Below, one piece after another: positions 18,528 to 28,568 of a DNA stretch of 64,000 nt. The notes under the pieces are model-generated. The model had not been told where the DNA came from, made no database searches, and saw nothing but the letters and a program-made list of their open reading frames with translations. Positions within the stretch are counted from its first letter, which is position 1. Every line of letters begins with the position of its first letter. The stretch comes from Nitrosovibrio sp. Nv6. Its GTDB lineage: Bacteria > Pseudomonadota > Gammaproteobacteria > Burkholderiales > Nitrosomonadaceae. The position numbers and the translations under genes are program-made. The stretch covers positions 62,001 through 126,000 of the forward strand of contig NZ_FODX01000003.1 in assembly GCF_900110495.1 (NCBI RefSeq), written 5' to 3'.

Positions 18528-19649
18528 TCAATTTTTATTTTCTTCGGCCATCACGACGTCCGCTTCTCGCGCCAGGATTATTGCCTCGTTTACGGGAATT
18601 ACCCATACTTCAACCCTGCTCGTCTGGCTGCTGATTAACGACGTTCCATTGGAGCCGAAATTTTTTTCCGGATCGATTTCAACTCCGCACCACTGCATGC
18701 CGGCCAGAATTTTTTCTCGCACTGCCGGCACGTTCTCGCCCACACCGCCGCCAAAAACGATGGCCTCGGCGCCCCCGAGCACGGCCAAATAGGCGCCAAT
18801 ATATTTGCGCACCCGGTAGCAATATGAATCCACTGCAAGCCGCGCGCGCTCATCATCCGATTTCAGCAGTTCATGCATATCGCCGCTGATCCCTGAGACT
18901 CCCAACAGACCCGAGCGCTGGTTAAGCAGTTGATCCACTTGCTCAGGTACCAGGTTCTCCTGGCGTTGCAAAAACGTGATCAGACCCGGATCTATATCGC
19001 CCGAGCGCGTCGCCATCATGAGCCCCTCCAGCGGCGAAAATCCCATTGACGTGTCGCGGGCCAATCCGTCCTCAACCGCAGTGATCGAACAGCCTGCCCC
19101 AAGCTGCATGGAAATTACTCTCGACCCCCTCTCTCCACGCGGACCGCCTGACTGCGATTCCCGCCAGCTCCGCCACATGGCCTGATGCGCCAGCCCATGA
19201 AATCCGTAACGCCGCAGCCCATGCCTTTCAGCAAGTGCGTGGGGAATGGCATAAGTCCGGGCTGGCTCCGGCAGAGCTGCAAAAAAGGCGGTATCAAACA
19301 CCGCGACCTGGGCAACGCCGGCCAGCACCTCTCGTGCTGAGCGTATCCAGTGCAGCGCAACCGGATTGTGCAACGGCGCCAATGGCGCCAGATGCTCAAT
19401 CTCTCTTTCCACTTCCTGGTCGAGCCGCCGGGATGCAATAAGCGTTGCGCCGCCGTGAACCACGCGATGGGCTACCACACTTATTTCCTTGAGCCCATGC
19501 GTCTGCATGAATTCCTTCAGCATGATCCGCGGTTCGCGGCCGGACAGGTCATGACGGACGCCCGCCAACTCCTTCAAAGTGTCGCCGTTGCGGACAAATG
19601 CGACCAGACGAACCGATGAACTACCGGTGTTAATGGTTAAAATGGTCAT
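18528..19649 (-). CDS. ackA: Acetate kinase
   Basis: A 373-residue member of the acetate/butyrate kinase family, making ATP and acetate from acetyl phosphate, or running in reverse. Visible are the N-terminal [10 protein letters not shown] phosphate-binding motif, [29 protein letters not shown] with the catalytic region, [12 protein letters not shown], and the C-terminal [16 protein letters not shown]. It is about 25 residues shorter than E. coli AckA, without a visible gap in a motif. It is the first gene of an ackA-xfp operon, and no phosphotransacetylase gene is adjacent. A cytosolic enzyme linked to phosphoketolase. Confidence 0.95.
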   Translation of the reverse strand: MTILTINTGSSSVRLVAFVRNGDTLKELAGVRHDLSGREPRIMLKEFMQTHGLKEISVVAHRVVHGGATLIASRRLDQEVEREIEHLAPLAPLHNPVALHWIRSAREVLAGVAQVAVFDTAFFAALPEPARTYAIPHALAERHGLRRYGFHGLAHQAMWRSWRESQSGGPRGERGSRVISMQLGAGCSITAVEDGLARDTSMGFSPLEGLMMATRSGDIDPGLITFLQRQENLVPEQVDQLLNQRSGLLGVSGISGDMHELLKSDDERARLAVDSYCYRVRKYIGAYLAVLGGAEAIVFGGGVGENVPAVREKILAGMQWCGVEIDPEKNFGSNGTSLISSQTSRVEVWVIPVNEAIILAREADVVMAEENKN

Positions 19650-19769
19650 GAAAAAAGAACTTGTTGGAGAATCCGGCTCTGTGCTACGTGTGGGCTACTA
19701 CACTACGGTTATTTACGCGCCGGCTACGGGCGGAGCATAAGGTTAACCAGGGGCCGACCCTAAAACTGG

Positions 19770-19813
19770 CTATGAGCTGACTATGAACTGACTATGAACT
19801 GACTATGAACTGA
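19770..19813 (+). repeat. Four 11-bp tandem repeats at 3' end of usp gene
   Basis: Unit CTATGAACTGA (first copy has G for A at the seventh base) occurs four times in a row, at 19770, 19781, 19792 and 19803. Two copies lie inside the end of the universal stress protein gene and supply its stop codon. Confidence 0.85.
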
Positions 19814-20715
19814 CTAGAACCAGCCATAGGACTGACTACGAGCACGTCGCATGGCGTCTCATAGAGAACGTGCTTTGTCACAGACCCGAATAACGCCTCG
19901 TCCAGCTCTGTTTCGCCACGCTTACCCATGACAATCAGATCAATATCAAGAGATTGTGTTTTCTCCCGGATCACTGTCGGTGAGTGGCCATACTCGATGA
20001 GGGACGCCACCCGAGTATCGCCGCGGGCGTGGTCGGCGACTATCTTCTCCATGCCTTCACGGGCCCGGCTCAGCATCTTGTTGCGGTAGAGATCGATCCA
20101 TTTCGCGTTGAAGCCGGCCTGCTCCATTTTCCGCCCAAGCGGCATCTCGATTGCATGCAACACATGAACCGATGCCTGCGTCGCAACTTTCAGCGCCACG
20201 TTCAAGGCGTCCAGAGAAGGACGTGAAAAATCCACTGGCACCAGCACATGCTTGTATTGCCCCTTCGGTTCCTGTTTTATGATCAGCAGCGGATGATGTC
20301 CCGTACGAAGGGTTTTCGATGCGGTAGTACCCAGAAAGAGTTCCTTGACAAATGTCTCGCCCTGGTCGCCGACCACTATCAGATCGACATGATGAGACTC
20401 TGCATAACGATTTATCTCGACATGCGCTCTGCCAACCGCGACGTGATGTCTGGCGCTTATCCCATCCCTGGTTAAAGTTTCCACCTTATTTTGCAGCGCC
20501 AGCTTGGCACGATTGCAGAGTCGCTGCTCCGTTTCCAAGGGGGTCTCGGCGATCAGGTGCTTGAACGATTCGAGCGGAAACACGGGAAGAACGTGCAACA
20601 GATCCAGTTCTGCTTCGTGCTCCGCCGCCAGCTGCGCGGCACGCTGCACGGCCCTGTCGGCACGCGGCGAAAAATCGGTAGCGACGAGAATGCGTTGAAT
20701 TTTTTCCACGTGCAA
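19792..20715 (-). CDS. Tandem universal stress protein (UspA)
   Basis: A 307-residue protein made of two UspA domains. Domain 1 (residues 5-145) starts RILVATDFSPRADRAV and has the ATP-binding pattern VGDQGETFVKELFLGTTASKTL. Domain 2 (from about 155) starts KHVLVPVDFSRPSLDAL and ends MGKRGETELDEALFGSVTKHVL. Such proteins bind ATP and help survival during stress. The last residues (SQFIVSS) are encoded by an 11-bp tandem repeat, so the C-terminus may vary between strains. It lies upstream of ackA-xfp on the same strand, a neighbourhood often seen for phosphoketolase. Confidence 0.92.
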   Translation of the reverse strand: MHVEKIQRILVATDFSPRADRAVQRAAQLAAEHEAELDLLHVLPVFPLESFKHLIAETPLETEQRLCNRAKLALQNKVETLTRDGISARHHVAVGRAHVEINRYAESHHVDLIVVGDQGETFVKELFLGTTASKTLRTGHHPLLIIKQEPKGQYKHVLVPVDFSRPSLDALNVALKVATQASVHVLHAIEMPLGRKMEQAGFNAKWIDLYRNKMLSRAREGMEKIVADHARGDTRVASLIEYGHSPTVIREKTQSLDIDLIVMGKRGETELDEALFGSVTKHVLYETPCDVLVVSPMAGSSQFIVSS

Positions 20716-21179
20716 TTCCTCGCAATAAGCCTGCTGATCGAACTATGCCTGCTGATCGAACTATTCTATTTATTTAATACGGGGTTTTAGTGGCCGTCTG
20801 TGCGGAAACTATCATATGACGGTATTACCCCTACGACCCTACGGCATCTCAAGAGAGTACCAATAAGCTTCCCATTTGAGCGACCCGGCAAGGACTCCAG
20901 GTTTCGGCTCGCAGCAAACCCATGCCCCGCAAATATACGACCCCTCGCGTTTGAATCTGCTATCTGAATCTGCCTATCGGAATCAGAAGTATTTCCAGTT
21001 CAAGGACAATAAAGACCTGATCCAGGTAAGCACCGCGTTTCGATATTTCGACCTTGTCGCGCGCTGATACGAGTATTCGGAAATGGCTTGAAAATAAGAT
21101 AACCGGCCCAATTTATGAGACATCGCGACGAATTGATAATGCTATACTCTTCACTTTCACCGTATCTCAGGAGACCTTC
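20716..21179. other. Intergenic region upstream of Tim44-like gene
   Basis: This 464-base region has no confident gene. A 63-codon frame from a TTG at 20876 lacks a ribosome site and known motifs. Near 20733-20762 the segment CTGCTGATCGAACTAT occurs twice in tandem. The promoter of the 21180 gene probably lies near 21130. Confidence 0.35.
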
Positions 21180-22070
21180 ATGAAGAAAATATTGACCCTG
21201 CTGACCTTGGCCATTTTAAGCTTCGGATTGGCCGCCTTCGATGCGGAAGCAAGGCGCTTTGGCGGCGGTAAAAGCATTGGCAAGCAACGCGAAGCGATAA
21301 ACCAGCAAGCGGCTCCCAAACCGGCGCAAACGCCAGCGGCCGCGCCCGGCTCGGCCGCTGCGGGTGGCAGTAAATGGATGGGGCCGCTGGCCGGCCTGGC
21401 TGCGGGCGGACTGCTGGCGGCACTTTTCATGGGCGGCGCATTCGAAGGCATCAATATGATGGACGTGTTGATGCTGGCTGCGCTGATGGCCGCGGTTTTC
21501 TTTGTCGTGCGCATGTTGCGCAGGCCTCGCCAGGAGCATTCCGCAAGGCCAATGCAATATTCAGGCATGGGAGCTGGCGCCGGTAGCGGCGCGCCGTCGG
21601 CAAAAAACGCGGGGGCAGGCCCGGCAACAGGAGCACCTTCGGGGGCGTCAGCGGCCAGAACGGCGGCGCCAGCTACCGGCAGCAACGCAAATATTCCTGC
21701 GGACTTCAAGGTCGAGCCGTTTCTGCGCAATGCCAAAACTTCATTCATCCGCCTTCAGGCAGCCAATGACGCTCGTGACCTGAGCGATATCCGGGAATAC
21801 ACCACTCCGGAAATGTTTGCCGAGATCAGCATGCAGATAAACGAGCGCGGCAATGAGGCTCAAAGAACCGAGGTGATGGCCATCAATGCGGAACTACTCG
21901 AAGTAGTTACCGAGAAGGACACAGCCATTGCCAGCGTACGGTTCAACGGTCAATTGCGTGAATCCGCCAACTCGTCTCCGGAAGCATTTGATGAAATATG
22001 GCACGTACAGAAGAATCTTAAAGACCCTGAATCAGTCTGGCTGCTGGCAGGAATTCAGCAAGTCTCCTAG
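21180..22070 (+). CDS. Tim44-like domain protein, secreted or membrane-bound
   Basis: A 296-residue protein. Residues 1-23 are a signal sequence (MKKILTLLTLAILSFG..DAEA), followed by Arg/Gly-rich RRFGGGKSIGKQR, an Ala/Pro-rich linker, two hydrophobic segments (residues 62-80 and 88-102), a low-complexity Gly/Ala stretch, and a Tim44-like domain from about 175 to the end (FLRNAKTSFIRLQAANDARDL, EYTTPEMFAEI, DEIWHVQK). Bacterial members of this family are of unknown role. I chose the ATG at 21180, with AGGAG 7 bases upstream, over an upstream frame start. It lies just before ubiJ. Confidence 0.85.
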   Translation: MKKILTLLTLAILSFGLAAFDAEARRFGGGKSIGKQREAINQQAAPKPAQTPAAAPGSAAAGGSKWMGPLAGLAAGGLLAALFMGGAFEGINMMDVLMLAALMAAVFFVVRMLRRPRQEHSARPMQYSGMGAGAGSGAPSAKNAGAGPATGAPSGASAARTAAPATGSNANIPADFKVEPFLRNAKTSFIRLQAANDARDLSDIREYTTPEMFAEISMQINERGNEAQRTEVMAINAELLEVVTEKDTAIASVRFNGQLRESANSSPEAFDEIWHVQKNLKDPESVWLLAGIQQVS

Positions 22071-22083
22071 ATCCTGACCCACC

Positions 22084-22665
22084 ATGCTGGCATCCGTTGC
22101 GATAGCCCCGCTCAACCACTTGCTGCGTGGGGAAAGCTGGGCGCGCAGGCGGCTTCAGTCCTGTGCCGGCAAGACGGCGCGTTTTTGCGTTCCGCCCTTC
22201 CTTGACCTCGCCCTGACCGTCCAGGCCAGCGGCGAGGTATCCATGGCGGCGAGGAATGCTCCCACTGATGCTATCTTTACCCTTGTTCCCGGCCTGGTGC
22301 CGCGTTTGCTGGCTCATGACGAAGATGCGTACCGTGAAATCCGGGTTTCGGGTGACGGTGCCTTCGCTGAAGAAATCCTCGATATCGGGAAAAATCTGCA
22401 CTGGGATATGGAGCAGGATTTAAGCGGTGTGATGGGCGATATTCTGGCACATCGCGTGACGCAGGCAGGCCAAAGTCTGTTGCATTGGCATACCGGAACC
22501 GTTCAAAACTTATCGCGGACATTGCTGGAATACCTGACCGAAGAGCAGCCGCTGCTTGCCAAGCCCGCGGATATGCATGCATTCATCCATGAAGTAAACG
22601 CATTACGGGAACATGCCGCAAACCTGGAAACGCGCGTGAAAGCACTGACAAAAAAGCGCCTGTAA
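22084..22665 (+). CDS. ubiJ: Ubiquinone biosynthesis accessory protein UbiJ
   Basis: A 193-residue SCP2-type lipid-binding protein. UbiJ is needed for ubiquinone synthesis, where it helps hold the hydrophobic intermediates of the Ubi complex. The SCP2 domain spans about residues 15-120, with the central VSGDGAFAEEILDIGKNLHWD-like segment. A C-terminal helix (HEVNALREHAANLETRVKALTKK) is predicted to form a coiled coil. It is 64 bases upstream of ubiB; ubiE, which often precedes it, is not here. The ATG follows the Tim44-like gene by 13 bases. Confidence 0.85.
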   Translation: MLASVAIAPLNHLLRGESWARRRLQSCAGKTARFCVPPFLDLALTVQASGEVSMAARNAPTDAIFTLVPGLVPRLLAHDEDAYREIRVSGDGAFAEEILDIGKNLHWDMEQDLSGVMGDILAHRVTQAGQSLLHWHTGTVQNLSRTLLEYLTEEQPLLAKPADMHAFIHEVNALREHAANLETRVKALTKKRL

Positions 22666-22729
22666 ACGAGCTGAGAAGATTATCCAAGGAACCTCTGAAT
22701 AAATCGGGCGAACTGTCGTCATAGAATAA

Positions 22730-24244
22730 ATGCGTTTCTTTCGTCTTCTCAAAATACTCGCTGTCGCATTTCGTTTCGGCCTTGATGAATTTGTTCTGGG
22801 CCACGAGCGATTGCGCCTGCTGCGACCCGTCGTCAAGGCGGCTACATTCTGGCGGCGGCTGGATAGAGCGCGAGGCGAACGCCTTCGCCTGGCACTGGAA
22901 GCGCTGGGCCCCATCTTTGTCAAATTTGGCCAGATGCTCTCTACGCGCCGCGACCTTCTGCCACAGGATATTGCCGATGAGCTGGCAAAACTGCAAGATC
23001 AGGTTCCGCCGTTTCCCTCCAGCGTGGCCCTTGCAACACTGGAGCAAATCTATGGGAAGTCCGTCAACGAAGTCTTCCTGACGTTCGATGCCGAACCGGT
23101 AGCCAGCGCATCAATTGCCCAGGTTCATCTGGCTGTGCTGCATGACGGTACAGAGGTAGCAGTGAAAGTGCTGCGCCCCGGCATCGCACCGATAATCGCC
23201 CATGACGTGGCATTGATGGATTCCGGCGCTTTACTGCTTGAGGCGCTGTGGCCTGATGCAAAGCGTCTGAAGCCTCGCGAAGTCGTAACCGAGTTCGCCC
23301 GCCATCTGGATGATGAGCTGGATCTCATGCGTGAGGCTTCCAACTGCAGCCAGTTACGGCGCAACTTTCTGGATTCCCCGTTGTTGCTGGTCCCGGAAGT
23401 CTATTGGGACTACTGCTATTCCGGCGTCATGGTGATGCAGCGCGTGAAAGGCACGCCTATCAGTCACGTGGGCAAGCTTCGCGAACTGGGCGTAGACATT
23501 CCCAGACTTGCTCGCGTCGGAGTGGAAATTTTCTTCACCCAGGTATTCCGTGACGGTTATTTTCATGCCGATATGCATCCCGGAAATATTTTTGTTGGCA
23601 GAGACGGCCGTTATATTGCCGTCGATTTCGGCATAATGGGCACCCTCACCGATGAGGACAAAAATTATCTGGCACAAAACTTTCTTGCATTTTTTCGCCG
23701 CGACTACAAGCGTGTGGCGGAGGCCCACGTGGAGGCGGGTTGGGCGCCGAAAGAAACGCGGGTTGATGATTTCGAAACCGCAATCCGTGCCGTATGCGAG
23801 CCAATTTTTGACAAGCCACTGAGGGAAATTTCGTTCGGCCGTGTACTGCTTCGGCTGTTTCAGACGTCGCGCCAATTCAACGTGGAAATCCAGCCGCAGC
23901 TGGTAATGTTGCAAAAAACCCTTTTGAATATCGAAGGGCTAGGACGCGACCTCGATCCCGATCTCGACCTCTGGACAACTGCAAAGCCGTACCTGGAAAA
24001 CTGGATGGCGGACCAACTGGGCTGGCGCGGATTCAGTCGCCGCCTGCAGAAGGAAGCGACGAGCTGGGCGGTAATAATGCCACAGTTTCCGCGCTTGATG
24101 CATCATGCCTTGACGGAAATTCGTACAAGTGCGCTGGAAGAAAAAATGAATCAGTTTATCCTCGAAAAAAGGCGCCAGAACCTCTTGTTTTCCATCCTTA
24201 TAGCGTTGCTAACGGTGGCAATGCTGTGGCAGCTGTGGGTATAA
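22730..24244 (+). CDS. ubiB: UbiB family atypical kinase/ATPase for ubiquinone synthesis
   Basis: A 504-residue member of the ABC1/ADCK/UbiB family. It has the family KxGQ motif in [16 protein letters not shown] near residue 66, the Ala-rich loop ASASIAQVH near 126, the catalytic loop [11 protein letters not shown] near 280 and the DFG motif in AVDFGIMG. Two C-terminal hydrophobic segments (from [15 protein letters not shown]) anchor it to the inner membrane. It supports ubiquinone biosynthesis, probably through ATPase-driven extraction of lipid intermediates. It is downstream of ubiJ. Confidence 0.95.
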   Translation: MRFFRLLKILAVAFRFGLDEFVLGHERLRLLRPVVKAATFWRRLDRARGERLRLALEALGPIFVKFGQMLSTRRDLLPQDIADELAKLQDQVPPFPSSVALATLEQIYGKSVNEVFLTFDAEPVASASIAQVHLAVLHDGTEVAVKVLRPGIAPIIAHDVALMDSGALLLEALWPDAKRLKPREVVTEFARHLDDELDLMREASNCSQLRRNFLDSPLLLVPEVYWDYCYSGVMVMQRVKGTPISHVGKLRELGVDIPRLARVGVEIFFTQVFRDGYFHADMHPGNIFVGRDGRYIAVDFGIMGTLTDEDKNYLAQNFLAFFRRDYKRVAEAHVEAGWAPKETRVDDFETAIRAVCEPIFDKPLREISFGRVLLRLFQTSRQFNVEIQPQLVMLQKTLLNIEGLGRDLDPDLDLWTTAKPYLENWMADQLGWRGFSRRLQKEATSWAVIMPQFPRLMHHALTEIRTSALEEKMNQFILEKRRQNLLFSILIALLTVAMLWQLWV

Positions 24245-24509
24245 GGTTTGATAATTCGTTTTGTTTTAGGTTCTCTTCGCCTGCACTACTTCAGCTTTGG
24301 GAAATAATGATTAGCGAACGCATTTTACTCCCGAGTACTCCTGGGCCAGTTCCGGCAATATCTGCATCTTTCTGACGAAGATAGTTCCGCCCACCCTTCT
24401 CCTTCCACGAGAAGCCCTTCCGGGCAATGATCCAGGGCGGGGGCGGCTAGTCAATCCATAAACGAATTTTGGTAAAATTTCAGCTTTTTTACTTTAATTT
24501 GGGACGACA

Positions 24510-25595
24510 ATGGCGCTCCTGGAAATCCGTAATGTGACACGGCGCTTTTCGAACTATACCGCTGTCGATAATGTCAGCATCAGCGTAAAGGCTGGTGAGT
24601 TTTTTACGCTATTGGGGCCATCCGGTTGCGGCAAAACCACGCTGTTACGGATGATAGCCGGATTTGATCTCCCTGATTCGGGTCAAATTCTGCTGGACGG
24701 CACAGATATGGTCGGCACTCCACCGGAAAAACGCCCGGTCCATACTGTGTTCCAAACCTATGCTTTGTTTCCGCATATGACGGTAGCGGACAATATCGCT
24801 TTTCCACTCAAGATGGCAGGCAAGACACCACAGGAAATAAAAACCAGAGTCGGAGAGGCTCTGGATAGCGTGCGCTTGCCGAATTTTGGCAGCCGTTTTC
24901 CTCACGAATTGTCAGGCGGGCAGAAACAGCGCGTGGCGTTCGCGAGAGGACTTGTCAATCGCCCCCGTCTGCTGTTGCTGGACGAACCGCTGGGCGCGCT
25001 CGACGCGAAGCTGCGCGAGGAGATGCAAATCGAACTCATTAATCTTCAGAAGGAGCTGGGAATTACGTTCGTTTTTGTCACGCATGCCCAGGATGAAGCG
25101 CTGGCGCTGTCGCATCGCATCGCAGTGATGAATCGTGGCAATGTTGAACAAATTGACGAACCCTCGAGAATTTATAGTTTTCCGAGAAATCGTTTCGTCG
25201 CGGATTTCATCGGCAAGATCAGCATGATGAACGCACATGTGGTGGAAACGGCGCCCTCGCATTTAAAACTCGATGTGAAGGATTTAGGCGAAGTGACGGC
25301 TGCCGGTAACGCGGACGTAAAAGTCGGTGATAACGGCGTGATGGCAATTCGCCCTGAACAGATTCGTATTTCCCATCCTTCGGCCGAGCCGTATCTGAAG
25401 AACCATTTCCTGGGCAAGGTGCACGATTTTCTGTACGTAGGGGATGTCACCACTTATATCGTGGAGCTTTCCAATGGCATCTACATTGAGGCTCTGCTGC
25501 CCAACTCGGCGCCTGGACGCGCCACCTTTTTCGAGGTGGGGGATCAAGTAGGCGTCTCCTGGCGCCATGATGTGGGTATTTTTCTCAATGATTAA
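24510..25595 (+). CDS. potA: Spermidine/putrescine ABC transporter, ATP-binding protein
   Basis: A 361-residue ABC ATPase. It has Walker A GPSGCGKTT near residue 37, the Q-loop TVFQTYALFPHMT, signature LSGGQKQRVAFARGL, Walker B LLLLDEPLGALD and the switch His in VTHAQDEAL. A C-terminal TOBE domain (residues 290-360) is typical of PotA/PotG. It energises polyamine import. The gene starts a four-gene operon with overlapping reading frames; the upstream 260 bases are AT-rich near 24470 and probably hold the promoter. Confidence 0.94.
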   Translation: MALLEIRNVTRRFSNYTAVDNVSISVKAGEFFTLLGPSGCGKTTLLRMIAGFDLPDSGQILLDGTDMVGTPPEKRPVHTVFQTYALFPHMTVADNIAFPLKMAGKTPQEIKTRVGEALDSVRLPNFGSRFPHELSGGQKQRVAFARGLVNRPRLLLLDEPLGALDAKLREEMQIELINLQKELGITFVFVTHAQDEALALSHRIAVMNRGNVEQIDEPSRIYSFPRNRFVADFIGKISMMNAHVVETAPSHLKLDVKDLGEVTAAGNADVKVGDNGVMAIRPEQIRISHPSAEPYLKNHFLGKVHDFLYVGDVTTYIVELSNGIYIEALLPNSAPGRATFFEVGDQVGVSWRHDVGIFLND

Positions 25596-26496
25596 GGAAG
25601 GCGCCAAGGATGCGCGCCTTGCCAGATTTCTGGTAGGCGGACCGCCGCTGTTGTTCCTGCTGATATTCTTCGTCGCCCCCAGTCTGATCATGATCCTGAC
25701 CTCGTTCCGTTTTCCGGGCGAATTCGGAGGATTGGCTCCTGTCACGCCCGAGGATACGGCCGCGGGCGAGTATGGCCTCACGCCCGAAGCCTATCAGTTC
25801 TTTTTCAGCGACATTCTTTACGCTGAAATTTTCCTCAAATCTTTCGTCATTGCGTCAACTACCACGCTGATTTGCCTCATCATGGCTTATCCGCTGGCAA
25901 TGCTGATCGCGCGCAGCAAGAAGCGTTTCCGCAATCTGATGGTACTGCTGGTGGTGCTGCCGTTCGCCAGCAATTTTCTCATCCGTATTTACGCCTGGAT
26001 GATTATTCTTGGGCCGGAATCGGGGCTTAGCCATTTTATCAACGCCATTCTCGGTGTATTCGGAATCGCTCCGGTAACGCTGTTGTTCTCACCTTTCGCG
26101 GTATTGGTAGGCATGGTTTATGTACATCTGCCGTTCATGGTGCTGCCTCTTTATACCAACCTTGAAAAGCACGATCCCTCACTCCTCGATGCGGCGCAGG
26201 ATCTGGGCGCGAACAGCTGGCAGCGCTTTTGGAGCGTCACCTGGCCGCTTTCCTTGCCGGGCGTATTTTCGGGTTCGGCACTGGTATTCATCCCGGTGCT
26301 CGGCATGTTCGCGGTGCCGGAAATATTGGGCGGCACGGGGGATATTCTTATCGGCAACCTCATCAAGGATCAATTCCTCGGCACCCGCGACTGGCCTTTT
26401 GGTTCAGTGCTGTCGATCATGCTGACACTGGCGGTGCTATCCGTCGCTGGACTAGCCACATGGTTCTCGCGCTTCGCCGCGGGACAGAGAGCGTAG
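25588..26496 (+). CDS. potB: Polyamine ABC transporter permease PotB
   Basis: An inner-membrane permease of about 302 residues with six predicted helices. The EAA loop, where the ATPase docks, is LLDAAQDLGANSWQRFWSVTWPLSLPG near residue 195. It pairs with PotC to form the channel. The ATG at 25588 overlaps the potA stop (ATGATTAA); ATG codons at 25567 and 25570 would give 6-7 more residues. The periplasmic loop after helix 1 is large (RFPGEFGGLAPVTPEDTAAG). Confidence 0.93.
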   Translation: MIKEGAKDARLARFLVGGPPLLFLLIFFVAPSLIMILTSFRFPGEFGGLAPVTPEDTAAGEYGLTPEAYQFFFSDILYAEIFLKSFVIASTTTLICLIMAYPLAMLIARSKKRFRNLMVLLVVLPFASNFLIRIYAWMIILGPESGLSHFINAILGVFGIAPVTLLFSPFAVLVGMVYVHLPFMVLPLYTNLEKHDPSLLDAAQDLGANSWQRFWSVTWPLSLPGVFSGSALVFIPVLGMFAVPEILGGTGDILIGNLIKDQFLGTRDWPFGSVLSIMLTLAVLSVAGLATWFSRFAAGQRA

Positions 26497-26497
26497 C

Positions 26498-27298
26498 ATG
26501 AGCCGCAGCAATATATGGCTGTGGTCCGCAGCGGTGCTGACTTACGCCTTTCTGTACATTCCGCTCGCTATCGTAGTTCTGTATTCGTTCAACGATTCCA
26601 GATTGAATGCAGAATGGGTCGGCTTTACATTATCCTGGTATAAAGCACTGTTCAACAATACTGAAATGCTCGCTGCCGCGCGTAATTCCCTGATTATCGC
26701 GGTCTGCGCGAGTTTCAGCGCCACCCTGCTCGGCACAATGGCTGGGCTGGCGATACACCGGTACAAACTCAGGGTATTGCCGGTATTGGTATTCACACCG
26801 GTGGCAATGCCCGAAATCCTGCTGGGTGTATCGCTGCTGTTATTCTTTTTGCAGGTCCTGAATTTAACGCTCGGCATGGTATCCATCATCATCGCGCATA
26901 CCACATTCTGTATCGGGTTCGTCGCGATCATCGTGCGGGCGCGGCTCCAGGGCATGGATGAAAGTATCTTCGAGGCTGCACGCGACCTGGGCGCATCTCC
27001 TTGGCAGACTTTCCGTCTTGTCACATTGCCGCTTATCATGCCGGCGGTAGTCGCGGGCGCCTTGATGTCATTTACCTTGTCCATCGATGATTTTGTCATT
27101 ACCTTCTTTACCAAGGGGGTTGGCGAACCCATTCTTCCCATCCAGATCTATACCATGATAAAAGTCGCCGTGACACCCGAAGTGAACGCCATCTCCACAT
27201 TACTGATGCTGCTCACGCTGGTCATGATCATTGTTGCATTCCAGCTGGAGGCACGCGCTTCGGCCAGAACAATGTCTCGTAACGAAGCGGGAAAATGA
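26498..27298 (+). CDS. potC: Polyamine ABC transporter permease PotC
   Basis: A 266-residue permease with six helices, starting one base after the potB stop. The EAA loop is IFEAARDLGASPWQTFRLVTLPLIMP near residue 160, followed by the FTLSIDDFVITFF segment typical of PotC. It forms the import channel together with PotB. The 3' end overlaps potD by four bases (ATGA). Confidence 0.93.
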   Translation: MSRSNIWLWSAAVLTYAFLYIPLAIVVLYSFNDSRLNAEWVGFTLSWYKALFNNTEMLAAARNSLIIAVCASFSATLLGTMAGLAIHRYKLRVLPVLVFTPVAMPEILLGVSLLLFFLQVLNLTLGMVSIIIAHTTFCIGFVAIIVRARLQGMDESIFEAARDLGASPWQTFRLVTLPLIMPAVVAGALMSFTLSIDDFVITFFTKGVGEPILPIQIYTMIKVAVTPEVNAISTLLMLLTLVMIIVAFQLEARASARTMSRNEAGK

Positions 27299-28413
27299 AC
27301 GGGCTGCGTTTCAGGGGATCTCCGGGATCGCTTGTGTTCTTGCTCGCCTGGCTGGCCCTGTTCTCGACCGGCTGCGCCAGACACGATCCACACACGATTG
27401 ATGGCGCGGAAAACGTTCTGCATCTGTTCAACTGGAATAATTACATTGCGCCGGAAACGATTGCTCGCTTCGAGACATTCTGCAATTGCGAACTCTCGCA
27501 GGATTATTATTCCGATAATGAGGAAATGCTGGCAAAACTTGCGGCTGGAGCGGCAGGGTATGATCTCATCGTCCCCACCGGGAACGCGATGGACGCCCTG
27601 ATTCGTCAGGGTGCGCTGAAACCGCTCGATAAATCGCTGTTGCCCAATCTCGAGAATATCAATCCTGCATATCTCGACACCGCATTCGATCCCGGCAACA
27701 AGTATTCCGTACCTTACGCCTATACGCTCACCCTGCTCGGCTTCAACGAGGAGAAGATAAGGGAACTCGGCCTGCCTGTCGACACCTGGGCAATCATTTT
27801 CGAACCGAAATACCTCGAAAAAATAAGGGGCCGCGTCACAGTGCTGGATAGCCAGCGCGAGTTAATGGCTGCGGCGCTGAAGTATCTGGGCTATTCGATT
27901 AACGATGTCGATGAGAATCACTGGAAGGAAGCGGCTGACCTTATCGTGCGCGCCAAGCCTTACTGGGCGGCCTTCAGCAATACCAGTTATGTCAAGGAAC
28001 TGGCCGTAGGCAATCTCTGGGTCGCGCACGGCTATTCCAACGATATGTTTCAGGCGGCGCTCGATGCCAAAAAAACCGGACGAAAATTCATGATCGGCTA
28101 CTCGACGCCGAAGGAAGGCGCGGTTCTGGCACTCGATAGCATGGTGCTGCATCGAAGCGGAAACCGGCCCCATCTCGCCCATCAATTCATCAATTTCATG
28201 CTGGACGGCAAGAATTCCGCTGAGCTCACCAATCTTATAGGCTCCGGCAATCCCAACATGGCTGCGATGCAATATGTCCGGCCGGAAATCGCGGGTAACG
28301 AAGCGATATTTCCGGATCCGGAACTGCTCACCCGACTGGAAATGCTGCGCGACCTGGACCGCAAACAACGGAGGCTGCTGAGCCGCTTGTGGACTGAAAT
28401 AAAATTGAGATAG
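27295..28413 (+). CDS. potD: Polyamine-binding lipoprotein PotD
   Basis: A 372-residue substrate-binding protein. The N-terminus carries a lipoprotein signal (LLAWLALFSTGCA), so it is tethered to the membrane rather than free in the periplasm. NVLHLFNWNNYIAPETIARFE is the conserved start of the mature PotD/PotF domain; NEEMLAKLAAG, DLIVPTGNAMDALIRQG and YAYTLTLLGFNEEKI follow. It is the last gene of potABCD. Which polyamine it binds cannot be told from the sequence. Confidence 0.93.
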   Translation: MNGLRFRGSPGSLVFLLAWLALFSTGCARHDPHTIDGAENVLHLFNWNNYIAPETIARFETFCNCELSQDYYSDNEEMLAKLAAGAAGYDLIVPTGNAMDALIRQGALKPLDKSLLPNLENINPAYLDTAFDPGNKYSVPYAYTLTLLGFNEEKIRELGLPVDTWAIIFEPKYLEKIRGRVTVLDSQRELMAAALKYLGYSINDVDENHWKEAADLIVRAKPYWAAFSNTSYVKELAVGNLWVAHGYSNDMFQAALDAKKTGRKFMIGYSTPKEGAVLALDSMVLHRSGNRPHLAHQFINFMLDGKNSAELTNLIGSGNPNMAAMQYVRPEIAGNEAIFPDPELLTRLEMLRDLDRKQRRLLSRLWTEIKLR

Positions 28414-28568
28414 CAGGGGAAATTGAAAAAAAAGCCGCGGAGTGTTGTGATAAGCCTCTGAGCAAGTGGATAAAGTCCGATGATGTTTTGGGTGTAAACT
28501 GATCAGCCTGAGAAGACAACCGTTGTTCCGGTATAATCTTTATTCATCCAATTTCCTCGAACATTCTC

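Noticed and set aside
20876-21067. 63-codon frame from TTG before the Tim44-like gene
   Set aside because: No ribosome site and no recognised family; could be decayed DNA.
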